Shown here in pieces: positions 1 through 6,296 of a stretch of 15,785 nt of DNA. The number at the start of each line of letters is the position of its first letter. The first letter of the stretch is position 1. The notes beneath the pieces were generated by a model that saw only the letters and a list, made by a program, of their open reading frames with translations, was not told where the DNA came from and did no database searches. A program made the translations under genes and the position numbers. The stretch is from Deltaproteobacteria bacterium (GTDB lineage: Bacteria; Desulfobacterota; SM23-61), in contig JAPLIW010000591.1 of NCBI GenBank assembly GCA_026388915.1, positions 1-15,785 on the forward strand. The letters run 5' to 3'.

Positions 1-72
1 AATTTGGGGCAAGATAAGACATTTTACCCTGAAGCGTCGGCGGCTGGCAAATGTGGATTGAGCCTTTTATCC

Positions 73-103
73 CGCATTCCGCATTCCCCATTCCCAATTC
101 CGC
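73..103. repeat. Heptanucleotide tandem array in the transporter leader
   Basis: Four contiguous 7-nt units run from 73 to 100: CGCATTC twice, then CCCATTC, then CCAATTC, followed by a partial unit. The period is exact and the units differ by one or two bases. It belongs with the other period-7 arrays in this window's intergenic DNA. No function can be assigned. Confidence 0.8.
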
Positions 104-126
104 GTTTCTCAAGCCTCCTTTTGGTA

Positions 127-156
127 TTGACAATTCCGAAGGGGGGGAGATAAATT
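127..156 (+). promoter_or_regulatory. Candidate sigma70-type promoter of the transporter operon
   Basis: A perfect TTGACA at 127-132 is followed after 18 nt by TAAATT (151-156), a 4/6 match to the -10 consensus. It would give a 5' leader of about 120 nt before the ATG at 285. The match lies in the only plausible leader of the operon, but the spacer is one base longer than ideal and contains a seven-G run. Suggestive only. Confidence 0.35.
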
Positions 157-167
157 TTGAATGGCCC

Positions 168-242
168 AAAGAGGAGAAGGTCAACCGGATGCTCGATGAG
201 TATTACGAGCTCAGGGGGTGGGACCAAAACGGCATTCCCTAT
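168..242 (+). pseudogene. C-terminal remnant of an AOR-family (tungsten aldehyde:ferredoxin oxidoreductase) gene
   Basis: The frame reads MLDEYYELRGWDQNGIP at codons 189-239. It closely resembles the extreme C-terminus of AOR-family proteins, including BamB-type relatives, as I remember them (LDEYYxLRGWDxNGxP). Nothing upstream encodes the rest: the frame is stopped at 30-32 and its 5' part is heptamer repeat. The usual following residues (KLxELGL) are missing. There is no stop before the binding-protein start at 285, so the remnant is in frame with that gene. I read it as a decayed 3' fragment left by deletion or rearrangement, not as part of the transporter. The family call rests on one motif. 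Confidence 0.5.
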
Positions 243-284
243 TCCATGCATCAAATCTCAAGCACTAAACAAGGAGGTGTAAAG

Positions 285-1463
285 ATGAAAAAATCATTGT
301 GTCTGACTCTCATCCTGCTTTTCGCCCTTGGCTCCCTGGCCTTTGCCCAGAACACGGTCAAGATCGGTGTGGTCGGGCCGAGGACCGGGCCGGCGGCGGC
401 CACCGGAAAAGCCTTTGAAGAAGGCATTGCCATTGCCCTGGACCACCTCAACGCCAAAGGCGGGGTGATGGGGAAGAGGGTCGAAGTGGTCTTCGAAGAC
501 ACGGGAGGAGTTCCCGAAAAGGCCGCTTCGGCCCTGGAAAGACTGGCGACCCGGGAAAAGGTTCCCATCGTCGTGGGGGAGAGCCACTCTTCCTCCGCCC
601 TGGCGGAGATCGAAGTGGCCAACCGCTACAAGATCCCCCTCATTATCTGCGAAGCCTGGCACGACGACATCACCCAGAAGGGCTACAAGTGGGTCTTCCG
701 GGCCGGCCCGGCCAACAGCGGAGTGGTCGATTTCTACATTGCCCCCTTCGTGAAGGCGAACGGTTTCAAGAAAGCGGCCATCGTCCGGGAGAACTCCGAC
801 TGGGGCGCCGGCATTGCCGAGCGGACGGAGATGAACCTAAAGAACATGAACATCCCCTTCGTCACCCTGAAAGTAGAGCGGGAGAGCAAGGACTTCTACA
901 CCGAGCTGACCAAGCTCAAGGGCGAGAATCCGGACATCATCCTCGCCTACATCTACGGCATGGGACTGCATTTCTTCATCAGCCAGGCCAGTGAAGTGGG
1001 CCTCAGCCCCAAGGCCCTCATTCTGGACGGGGCCGGACCGCCCAGCCTGTGGGACAGCTTCTGGAAGAACGTGGGCAACGCGGGAGAGCTGGAACTCTTC
1101 ATGTCCAGCATGCATGAAAAGGTCCATCTGACCCCCACCAGCCGGAAGTTCTGGGATGATTATGTGAAGAAGTACGGGAAAGCCCCGACGGACTACAAAA
1201 CCCGCTCCATCTACAACGTGGTTCTCATCGCCGCCGACGCCATCAACCGGGCCAAATCGACCGATCCCGAGGCCCTCGTGGCGGCCCTGGAGAAGACCAA
1301 CCTCGAAGTCACCACCGGGATGGTCAAGTTTGGGCTGAAGCAGGGATCGTACGAATACCACCAGTGGATGCCCCCCATGCTGGTCGTTCAGTGGCAGAAC
1401 AAACAGCAGGTGGTGGTCTATCCCAAAGAGGGGGCCACGGGCCCCTTGAAGAAGACAAAGTAA
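285..1463 (+). CDS. Branched-chain amino acid-type ABC transporter, periplasmic substrate-binding protein
   Basis: A 392-residue periplasmic binding protein of the leucine/isoleucine/valine type (periplasmic-binding-protein type 1 fold, Peripl_BP_6). It delivers ligand to the LivHM permease encoded next. The ATG at 285 is chosen because it has a strong ribosome site, AAGGAGG at 271-277, and starts a clear signal peptide: K2-K3, a hydrophobic stretch about 5-18, and AFA at 19-21 before Gln22. The frame stays open upstream to 33, but that part encodes repeat and an AOR remnant. The mature protein begins VKIGVVGPRTG, followed by a GGVMGKRVEVVFED segment typical of the family. The 54-nt gap to livH holds a perfect 24-nt palindrome. 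The ligand cannot be told from sequence; relatives bind branched-chain amino acids, amides, urea or aromatic acids. Confidence 0.9.
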   Translation: MKKSLCLTLILLFALGSLAFAQNTVKIGVVGPRTGPAAATGKAFEEGIAIALDHLNAKGGVMGKRVEVVFEDTGGVPEKAASALERLATREKVPIVVGESHSSSALAEIEVANRYKIPLIICEAWHDDITQKGYKWVFRAGPANSGVVDFYIAPFVKANGFKKAAIVRENSDWGAGIAERTEMNLKNMNIPFVTLKVERESKDFYTELTKLKGENPDIILAYIYGMGLHFFISQASEVGLSPKALILDGAGPPSLWDSFWKNVGNAGELELFMSSMHEKVHLTPTSRKFWDDYVKKYGKAPTDYKTRSIYNVVLIAADAINRAKSTDPEALVAALEKTNLEVTTGMVKFGLKQGSYEYHQWMPPMLVVQWQNKQQVVVYPKEGATGPLKKTK

Positions 1464-1477
1464 AAAGCGATGCCCGG

Positions 1478-1501
1478 AGGGGCGGTTCGCGAACCGCCCC
1501 T
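1478..1501. repeat. Perfect 24-nt palindrome between binding-protein gene and livH
   Basis: The half AGGGGCGGTTCG is followed immediately by its exact reverse complement. In RNA this folds as a very stable GC-rich hairpin. There is no T run after it, so it is not a standard intrinsic terminator. It sits 14 nt after the binding-protein stop and 16 nt before livH. This is where transporter operons often carry a REP-like stem that protects the upstream mRNA and lets the binding protein be made in excess. Similar GGGGCGG...CCGCCCC stems recur in many bacterial genomes. The role is inferred. Confidence 0.85.
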
Positions 1502-1517
1502 ACCTACGGGATGAGAT

Positions 1518-2378
1518 ATGGCTGAATTCTTGATGTATGTGACCAACGGAATCGTGATCGGGGTGATCAACGCCATCTCGGCGATCGGCGTGTCCCTCAT
1601 CGTGGGAATCATGAAAGTGGTGAATTTCGCCCACGGGGAGATGTACATCTTCGCCGGCTACTTCAGCTACCATCTGAGCAACTCCCTGGGCCTGCCCCCC
1701 GTTCTTTCCATGATCGTGGCGGTCGGTTTTGTGTTTCTCTTTGGACTCCTGATGGAACGCACGCTCATCCGCCCCACCTACGGGGATGACATGTATTCCC
1801 TGATCATCACCTTTGTGCTTTCCATCGTCCTCCAGAACCTGGCGCTGCTGATCTTCGGCCCCTACCCGAACAAACCCCCCAACCTGGTGAGCGGGGCCAC
1901 GAACCTGTTCGGCCTTTTTCATTACGGAAACCAGCGGCTGGCTTCATTCTTCATCTCCATCGGCATCCTCCTGTTCATCTTTTATCTGATTAAAAAGACC
2001 TGGTTTGGCAAAAGCATCCGGGCCATTTCCCAGGACCGGGAGATGTCTTCCCTCATGGGAGTGGATCATCTGCGGATGAACATGTTTTCCTTCGGATTGG
2101 GGGCCGCCCTGGCCGGGGCCGCGGGAGTCATTCTGGCTCCCGTCTTCCCGGTTACGCCCACCGGGAGCTCTTCGATCAGTCTGAACGCCTTTGTCGTCGT
2201 CGTTCTGGGGGGAATGGGCTCTCTCAAGGGTTGTCTGGTGGGAGGACTGGTCCTGGGAATCATCGAAAACCTGGGCGCCGCCTACATCTCCACCATGTAC
2301 CGGAGCATCTTCGCCTTCGTTATCCTGATCCTGGTCCTGGTTTTCCGGCCGTGGGGACTGTACGGGCAGAAGACATAA
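1518..2378 (+). CDS. livH: Branched-chain amino acid-type ABC transporter permease LivH
   Basis: A 286-residue inner-membrane permease, one half of the translocation pore that pairs with LivM. The family hallmark is GIMKVVNFAHGEMYIFAGY near residues 30-48, followed by about eight hydrophobic segments and the motif LGGMGSLKGCLVGG around 234-247. It ends RPWGLYG, as LivH proteins usually do. The length fits the family (about 290). The ATG at 1518 has only a weak ribosome site. A nearby ATG at 1533 would remove five residues and cannot be excluded. It is the second gene of the five-gene operon, separated from livM by 79 nt of heptamer repeat. Confidence 0.92.
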   Translation: MAEFLMYVTNGIVIGVINAISAIGVSLIVGIMKVVNFAHGEMYIFAGYFSYHLSNSLGLPPVLSMIVAVGFVFLFGLLMERTLIRPTYGDDMYSLIITFVLSIVLQNLALLIFGPYPNKPPNLVSGATNLFGLFHYGNQRLASFFISIGILLFIFYLIKKTWFGKSIRAISQDREMSSLMGVDHLRMNMFSFGLGAALAGAAGVILAPVFPVTPTGSSSISLNAFVVVVLGGMGSLKGCLVGGLVLGIIENLGAAYISTMYRSIFAFVILILVLVFRPWGLYGQKT

Positions 2379-2383
2379 ATATA

Positions 2384-2447
2384 GGGTGCAGGGGGCAGGG
2401 TGTAGGGGAAACCAAGGAACCAGCAACGAGTAACCAGTAACCAGTAA
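2384..2447. repeat. Two heptamer arrays filling the livH-livM gap
   Basis: The first array (2384-2404) has units GGGTGCA, GGGGGCA, GGGTGTA. The second (2420-2447) has units CCAGCAA, CGAGTAA, CCAGTAA, CCAGTAA. Both have an exact 7-nt period. Together they occupy most of the 79-nt gap and end 10 nt before the livM ATG. Near-identical unit families recur 11 kb away at 13688-13906. Confidence 0.85.
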
Positions 2448-2457
2448 CGATCTTATT

Positions 2458-3372
2458 ATGGATTTGAAAAAACATTGGTGGATTCCAATTTTGGCCGTTG
2501 GGGCGATCCTGCCGCCCTTCGTCCTGTCCCAGTACTGGCTCCACACGATGATCATCAGCCTTTTTTACGTGATGATGGCCGCCTCGTGGAACCTTCTGGC
2601 CGGCTACACCGGGCAGGTTTCCTTTGCCCATGCGGCTTTCTCCGCCGTGGGCGCTTACGTCTCGGGAATGCTGGCCGTGTTTCTGGGGTTGTCTCCTTGG
2701 CTGGGAATCCTTGTGGGAACGGCGGTCGCCGCGCTGCTGGGATTCGGCCTGGGATTTCTCTGTATCCGCATGGGGGGGATCTACCTCTCCCTGACCACCC
2801 TCGGGTTTTCCGAAATCCTGCGCATCATCATCACCAACGAGGAAAGTTGGACCCGGGGGACCATGGGCCTGCAGACCCCCGGCCTTTTTGCGGAATATTC
2901 CAAAACGAATTACTACTTTGTCTTTCTGGCCGCCACCGTGGGGATGCTGATCTTCATCCACCGGCTGATCCGGTCGGAGTGGGGACTCACCTTTCGGGCG
3001 GTGCTGAACGACGAGGTGGCCGCTTCCTCCTCGGGGATCAACACCATCCGGGTCCGGGTCCTGGCCTTCACCCTGACCAGCGCCATGGCCGGCCTGGCCG
3101 GCGGGCTCTACGGGCACTACCTGATGCTCGTCACTCCGGACATTCCCTCCCTGGGGCAGATGTTCCTGGTTCTGGCCATGGCGGTCATCGGAGGGATGGG
3201 CAGCTTTGCCGGGCCGATCATCGGGTCTTTCGTCCTGGAAATCCTTTCCGAATACATCCGGGTTTACGGCGAATACCATGTCCTGCTCTTCGGCCTGGTG
3301 GCTCTGGCCGTATCCCGGTTTGCCCCCGAGGGAATCATGGGAACCTGGGCAAAAATGCGGAGACAACCGTGA
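2458..3372 (+). CDS. livM: Branched-chain amino acid-type ABC transporter permease LivM
   Basis: A 304-residue inner-membrane permease, partner of LivH. The diagnostic stretch is LLAGYTGQVSFAHAAFSAVGAY at about 46-65, then GIYLSLTTLGFSEI around 104-117 and a late AVIGGMGSFAGPIIGS segment. Eight to nine hydrophobic segments are visible, and the length is typical. The ATG at 2458 is the natural start (MDLKKHW before the first membrane segment). It lacks a recognisable ribosome site because the repeat array runs almost up to it. The stop overlaps the livG GTG by three bases, so translation of livG is probably coupled. Confidence 0.92.
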   Translation: MDLKKHWWIPILAVGAILPPFVLSQYWLHTMIISLFYVMMAASWNLLAGYTGQVSFAHAAFSAVGAYVSGMLAVFLGLSPWLGILVGTAVAALLGFGLGFLCIRMGGIYLSLTTLGFSEILRIIITNEESWTRGTMGLQTPGLFAEYSKTNYYFVFLAATVGMLIFIHRLIRSEWGLTFRAVLNDEVAASSSGINTIRVRVLAFTLTSAMAGLAGGLYGHYLMLVTPDIPSLGQMFLVLAMAVIGGMGSFAGPIIGSFVLEILSEYIRVYGEYHVLLFGLVALAVSRFAPEGIMGTWAKMRRQP

Positions 3373-4106
3373 GCGCCATTCTGGAAGGAAAAAACCTGAC
3401 CAAATCTTTCGGTGGCCTGACGGCCGTGCGAGAGGTGGATTTCCACCTGGAGGAAGGCGAAATCGTGGGCCTCATCGGCCCCAACGGAGCCGGCAAGACC
3501 ACCCTTTTCAACCTCATCAGTGGGGTTTTCCCCTCCGACACGGGAACCCTCCGGTTCAACGGGCGGGAGATCCGGGGGCTGCGCCCTTTCGAAATCTGCC
3601 GGCTGGGGATTGCCCGGACCTTCCAGATCGTCCGCCCTTTTTTGAAGATGAACTGCCTGGAGAATGTTCTGGTGGGGATCGCGGGACGGGAGGAGAGAGA
3701 AACCCGGAAGAAAGAAGACAAAAGAGACGAGGCGCGGGAGCTGCTGAAGTTCATCGGACTCCCGGGCGAAGAGAATCGACTGGCCCAGAACCTCACCCTC
3801 ATCCAGAGGAAGAGGCTGGAGATGGCCCGGGCCCTGGCCACCCGGCCCCGGGTCATTCTCCTCGATGAGGTGTTGGCCGGGCTTAACCCTTCGGAGATGC
3901 GTCAGGCGCTGGAATTGATCGAGGTGATCCGCAGCGAGCGGAAGATCACCCTCTTCTGGATCGAACATGTGATGGGGGCCATCATGAAAGGTTCGGACCG
4001 GGTCATCGTCCTGGATCAGGGCAAGATGATCCGCGAAGGAAAACCCGAAGAGGTGGTCTCCGACCCGCGGGTCATCGAGGCCTATTTGGGTGACGCGAAT
4101 GCTTGA
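3369..4106 (+). CDS. livG: Branched-chain amino acid-type ABC transporter ATPase LivG
   Basis: A 245-residue cytoplasmic ATPase subunit that powers LivHM together with LivF. Start is GTG at 3369, sharing three bases with the livM stop. The frame is open much further upstream, but that part is an out-of-frame reading of livM. Walker A is GPNGAGKTT (37-45), Walker B is VILLDE (D166, E167) followed by VLAGLNPSE, and the switch histidine is H200 in WIEHVM. The ABC signature is degenerate: LTLIQRKRLEMARAL (142-156) in place of LSxGQxxRxxxARAL, so its central Gly is absent. LivG relatives with a similar LTLxxRKRLE signature are familiar to me, so this is probably a lineage feature, not damage. It overlaps livF by a few bases. 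Confidence 0.92.
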   Translation: MSAILEGKNLTKSFGGLTAVREVDFHLEEGEIVGLIGPNGAGKTTLFNLISGVFPSDTGTLRFNGREIRGLRPFEICRLGIARTFQIVRPFLKMNCLENVLVGIAGREERETRKKEDKRDEARELLKFIGLPGEENRLAQNLTLIQRKRLEMARALATRPRVILLDEVLAGLNPSEMRQALELIEVIRSERKITLFWIEHVMGAIMKGSDRVIVLDQGKMIREGKPEEVVSDPRVIEAYLGDANA

Positions 4107-4803
4107 AGTAATGGGAATCAACATTTTCCGCGGCCAGGCCCAGATCCTCTGGGATCTCTCCATACAGGTGGAGAAGGGGGAGGTGGTCACCCTGCTGGGG
4201 GCCAATGGAGCGGGAAAGACAACTTTCGTGGAGTCCGTCCTGGGAGTGCACCATCCCCCCAGCGGAACGATCGCTTTTCTGGGGAAGGACATCACCCGCA
4301 GGCCTCCGTTCCAGATCACCCGCCTGGGGGTTTCCTGCGTCCCGGAGGGGAGAAGGTTGTTCAAGGACATGACCGTCTACGAAAACCTGGAGATGGGAGC
4401 CTATCCCCCCGGGGCCCGGACGGCTTTAGCGGAAAGCGTCCAGTGGGTTTTCTCCCTCTTCCCGGTTCTCGACCAGAGGAAGACGCAGATTGCGGGGACG
4501 CTCAGCGGCGGGGAACAGCAGATGCTGGCCATCGGCCGGGCGCTCATGTCCAAACCCCAGCTGCTGTTGATGGACGAGCTCTCTCTGGGGCTTTCCCCCA
4601 AGATCACCAAGGAGATTTATGGGACCATCGATAAACTCCGCCGCGAAGGCGTCACCCTTTTATTGATCGAGCAGAACGCCACCCTAGCCCTCCGCCACAG
4701 CGACCGGGGGTACATCCTGGAAACCGGGAGGATCACCCTTCAGGGAACTTCTCAGGAGCTGCTGGGAAACGAGCACATCCGCAAGGCCTATCTGGGGATG
4801 TAA
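4099..4803 (+). CDS. livF: Branched-chain amino acid-type ABC transporter ATPase LivF
   Basis: A 234-residue second ATPase of the Liv transporter. Walker A is GANGAGKTT (34-42), the signature is an intact LSGGEQQ (135-141), and Walker B is LLLMDE (D159, E160) followed by LSLGLSP. The switch position reads LIEQNA, with Gln in place of His, which is usual for LivF. The ATG at 4099 is preferred because MLEV is the common LivF N-terminus and GGGTGA lies 5 nt upstream. An in-frame GTG at 4090 would add three residues. The start lies inside the last codons of livG, so the two ATPases are translationally coupled. LivF has the canonical signature that LivG lacks, so at least one composite ATP site may be asymmetric. 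Confidence 0.93.
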   Translation: MLEVMGINIFRGQAQILWDLSIQVEKGEVVTLLGANGAGKTTFVESVLGVHHPPSGTIAFLGKDITRRPPFQITRLGVSCVPEGRRLFKDMTVYENLEMGAYPPGARTALAESVQWVFSLFPVLDQRKTQIAGTLSGGEQQMLAIGRALMSKPQLLLMDELSLGLSPKITKEIYGTIDKLRREGVTLLLIEQNATLALRHSDRGYILETGRITLQGTSQELLGNEHIRKAYLGM

Positions 4804-4810
4804 AAATACA

Positions 4811-4840
4811 ATTTCGAAATTCGAATTTCGAAATCCGAAA
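4811..4840. repeat. Heptamer array with a perfect 24-nt palindrome after livF
   Basis: Units TTCGAAA, TTCGAAT, TTCGAAA, TCCGAAA run with exact 7-nt period from 4813 to 4840. Because the unit is nearly self-complementary, 4811-4834 is also a perfect palindrome. It begins 8 nt after the livF stop. No T run follows, so a terminator role is unproven. Confidence 0.8.
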
Positions 4841-4856
4841 CAAAAAATCTATGGGG

Positions 4857-4955
4857 ACACAGATAAACACAGATAAACACAGATTCAATATTCGCAAAAG
4901 ACTTAAAGACAAAAGACGTAATGGGACGCGGATGAACGCGGATGAACACGGTTAA
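4857..4955. repeat. Two period-10 tandem arrays (ACACAGATAA and ACGCGGATGA)
   Basis: ACACAGATAA occurs at 4857-4866 and 4867-4876, with a variant at 4877-4886. ACGCGGATGA occurs at 4926-4935 and 4936-4945, with a variant at 4946-4955. The two units share a C-purine-C-purine-GAT core. The period matches one helical turn of DNA. Confidence 0.8.
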
Positions 4956-5050
4956 AGCGGTAAGGATTAATACGAATATCTAGGGAAGTTCGTTTGAGCT
5001 TTGAGGGCTGTAAATCGGTTCTTATTGGGGGATTTTGATCTTGTTCCTTT

Positions 5051-5077
5051 CTGCGTAATCTGCGAAATCTGCGGATG
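5051..5077. repeat. Period-9 array (CTGCGTAAT type) upstream of the BKACE gene
   Basis: Three 9-nt units, CTGCGTAAT, CTGCGAAAT and CTGCGGATG, end four bases before the ribosome site of the next gene. Read on the other strand the units contain CGCAGATT, so this looks like an inverted member of the CACAGAT/CGCGGAT family at 4857-4955. Confidence 0.75.
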
Positions 5078-5093
5078 ATTGGAGGTCAGTCGG

Positions 5094-5915
5094 ATGGAAA
5101 AAATGATCATCACCGTGGGAGTCACCGGGTCGCGGATCAGCCGCCAGCAGACCCCCCATATTCCCATCCTTCCGCGGGAGATCGCCCAATCGGGGATCGA
5201 AGCAGTGAAGGCCGGGGCGTCGATCCTGCATATTCACGTGCGCGACCCCAAGACCGGCCTGGGCACACAGGACTACGCCATCTTCAAAGAGGTGGTAGAC
5301 CGGATCCGCAGTGAGGTGGATTGCGTTCTTTGCCTCACCACCAGCGGGATTCCGGGAAGGAACCTGGCCATCGAACAGAGGCTGACTCCCCTGGCCCTGA
5401 AGCCCGAGCTGGTTTCCTACGATGCCGGCTCGATCAACATGGGAGAGAACGTTTTTCTGAATCCGCCGGAGTTCCTGGAAGCCCTGGCCAGGGGATGCCT
5501 GGAAAAGGGGGTCAAACCGGAGCTAGAGATTTTCGAGGTGGGAATGGTTTACACCTGCCTCAGGTATTTTGAAAAAGGCCTCATCAAGCCCCCCCTGCAT
5601 TTTCAATTCGTCCTGGGCAGCCCGGCAGGCATGCCGGCAACACCCAAATCCCTCCTGTATCTTACGGAGATCATTCCCGCGGGTTCCACCTGGTCGGTCA
5701 TCGGGATCGGCCCGGGCCAGCTGCCCCTGGCGGTCATGGGGATGGCCATGGGGGGGCACGTGCGGGTCGGCCTGGAAGACAACATTTACTACTCCAAGGG
5801 AAGACTGGCCAAGAGCAATGCCGAACTGGTGGAAAGAGTGGTGAAGATTGCCCGGGAATACGGCCGGGAGATCGCCACCGCCCCGGAAGCCCGGAAGATG
5901 CTGAGCTTGTCCTGA
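5094..5915 (+). CDS. Beta-keto acid cleavage enzyme (BKACE, DUF849 family), zinc-dependent
   Basis: A 273-residue soluble enzyme of the BKACE family, whose founder is 3-keto-5-aminohexanoate cleavage enzyme (Kce). The family condenses a beta-keto acid with acetyl-CoA, giving acetoacetate and a new CoA ester. Start is the ATG at 5094, with GGAGGT at 5081-5086; a TTG at 5079 is less likely. The (beta/alpha)8 fold is implied by full-length family similarity. Metal ligands appear intact: H46 and H48 in LHIHVRDP, and E228 in GGHVRVGLEDN. D229 and R224 sit in the same motif. TTSG lies at 82-85 and LALKPELVSYDAGSINMG at about 100-117. Against Kce as I remember it, the substrate-amino contact Glu14 is Arg14 here, suggesting a different, perhaps anionic, substrate. 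The gene follows the Liv transporter, which could supply that substrate. Confidence 0.88.
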   Translation: MEKMIITVGVTGSRISRQQTPHIPILPREIAQSGIEAVKAGASILHIHVRDPKTGLGTQDYAIFKEVVDRIRSEVDCVLCLTTSGIPGRNLAIEQRLTPLALKPELVSYDAGSINMGENVFLNPPEFLEALARGCLEKGVKPELEIFEVGMVYTCLRYFEKGLIKPPLHFQFVLGSPAGMPATPKSLLYLTEIIPAGSTWSVIGIGPGQLPLAVMGMAMGGHVRVGLEDNIYYSKGRLAKSNAELVERVVKIAREYGREIATAPEARKMLSLS

Positions 5916-5921
5916 AAAATG

Positions 5922-5992
5922 TTGCCCGTTCCCGGTTCCCTGTCGCCCGTGAAAGACAAAATATAGACAATCGGCAACCGGCAACCGGCAAC
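5922..5992. repeat. Two heptamer arrays after the BKACE gene
   Basis: 5922-5949 holds four degenerate units (TTGCCCG, TTCCCGG, TTCCCTG, TCGCCCG). 5972-5992 holds three perfect CGGCAAC units plus the start of a fourth. Both have an exact 7-nt period, and the second is followed by a short T run (GTTTTTA). Confidence 0.8.
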
Positions 5993-5998
5993 CGTTTT

Positions 5999-6187
5999 TA
6001 TTCCGCAATTCGCCCTGCACCGCGTGGGGTGCAGGGCAGCCCTGAACCTTTCATGGTTCAGGGCGCACTCCGCATTCTTGGTTGGGAACCTTCGGTTTTG
6101 GCCTCAAGCGAAGCGCTCCTCGAGTCCCGCCGCGGGCGGGACGGTCCTCAAGGCCCGCGGGGCCGGTCTGCATCTATTCCGCATTCG
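5999..6187. repeat. Hairpin cluster upstream of the HAMP-TPS gene
   Basis: Four hairpins lie in 153 nt. Stem one pairs 6012-6021 with 6028-6037 (10 bp). Stem two pairs 6039-6048 with 6055-6064 (10 bp). Stem three pairs 6124-6131 with 6135-6142 (8 bp, GCG loop). Stem four pairs 6152-6156 with 6160-6164 (5 bp, GCG loop). Stems one and two share the GCCCTG...CAGGGC ends and are separated by one base. Imperfect direct repeats TATTCCGC(A)ATTCG flank the cluster (5999-6012 and 6175-6187). The paired stems could act as a transcription barrier after the BKACE gene, or be REP-type dispersed repeats. There is no gene in 5916-6296. Confidence 0.75.
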
Positions 6188-6296
6188 ATAAGTTGACAAC
6201 CCCTCCGAAAATATGGGAGACTGAAAACTCCTTCCGGCTCCATTCAGCAAAGAGAAAACTCGATTCCCAGGTCCAACTCAGGAAGAGGAGGCACCG

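Larger units (their letters stand above)
4804..5093. other. Gene-free, repeat-dominated spacer between livF and the BKACE gene
   Basis: I see no gene here. The spacer holds the TTCGAAA heptamer array, a period-10 array of ACACAGATAA (4857-4886), AAAAGAC-type units (4896-4917), a period-10 array of ACGCGGATGA (4926-4955) and a period-9 array of CTGCGTAAT-type units (5051-5077). The rest, 4956-5050, is AT-richer and featureless. I found no convincing sigma70 promoter, so the downstream gene could be co-transcribed with the liv genes or have a promoter I cannot recognise. Confidence 0.7.

Noticed and set aside
51..284. Longer binding-protein start at 51
   Set aside because: It would place 78 residues of repeat and AOR remnant before a signal peptide. 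The ATG at 285 has a strong ribosome site.
2475..3368. Upstream extension of the livG frame by 298 codons
   Set aside because: This part is an out-of-frame reading of livM. The GTG at 3369 overlapping the livM stop fits LivG length and N-terminus.
6193..6221. TTGACA upstream of the HAMP-TPS gene as a sigma70 promoter
   Set aside because: No acceptable -10 box lies 16-18 nt downstream; TATGGG is at 13 nt and GAGACT at 19 nt.
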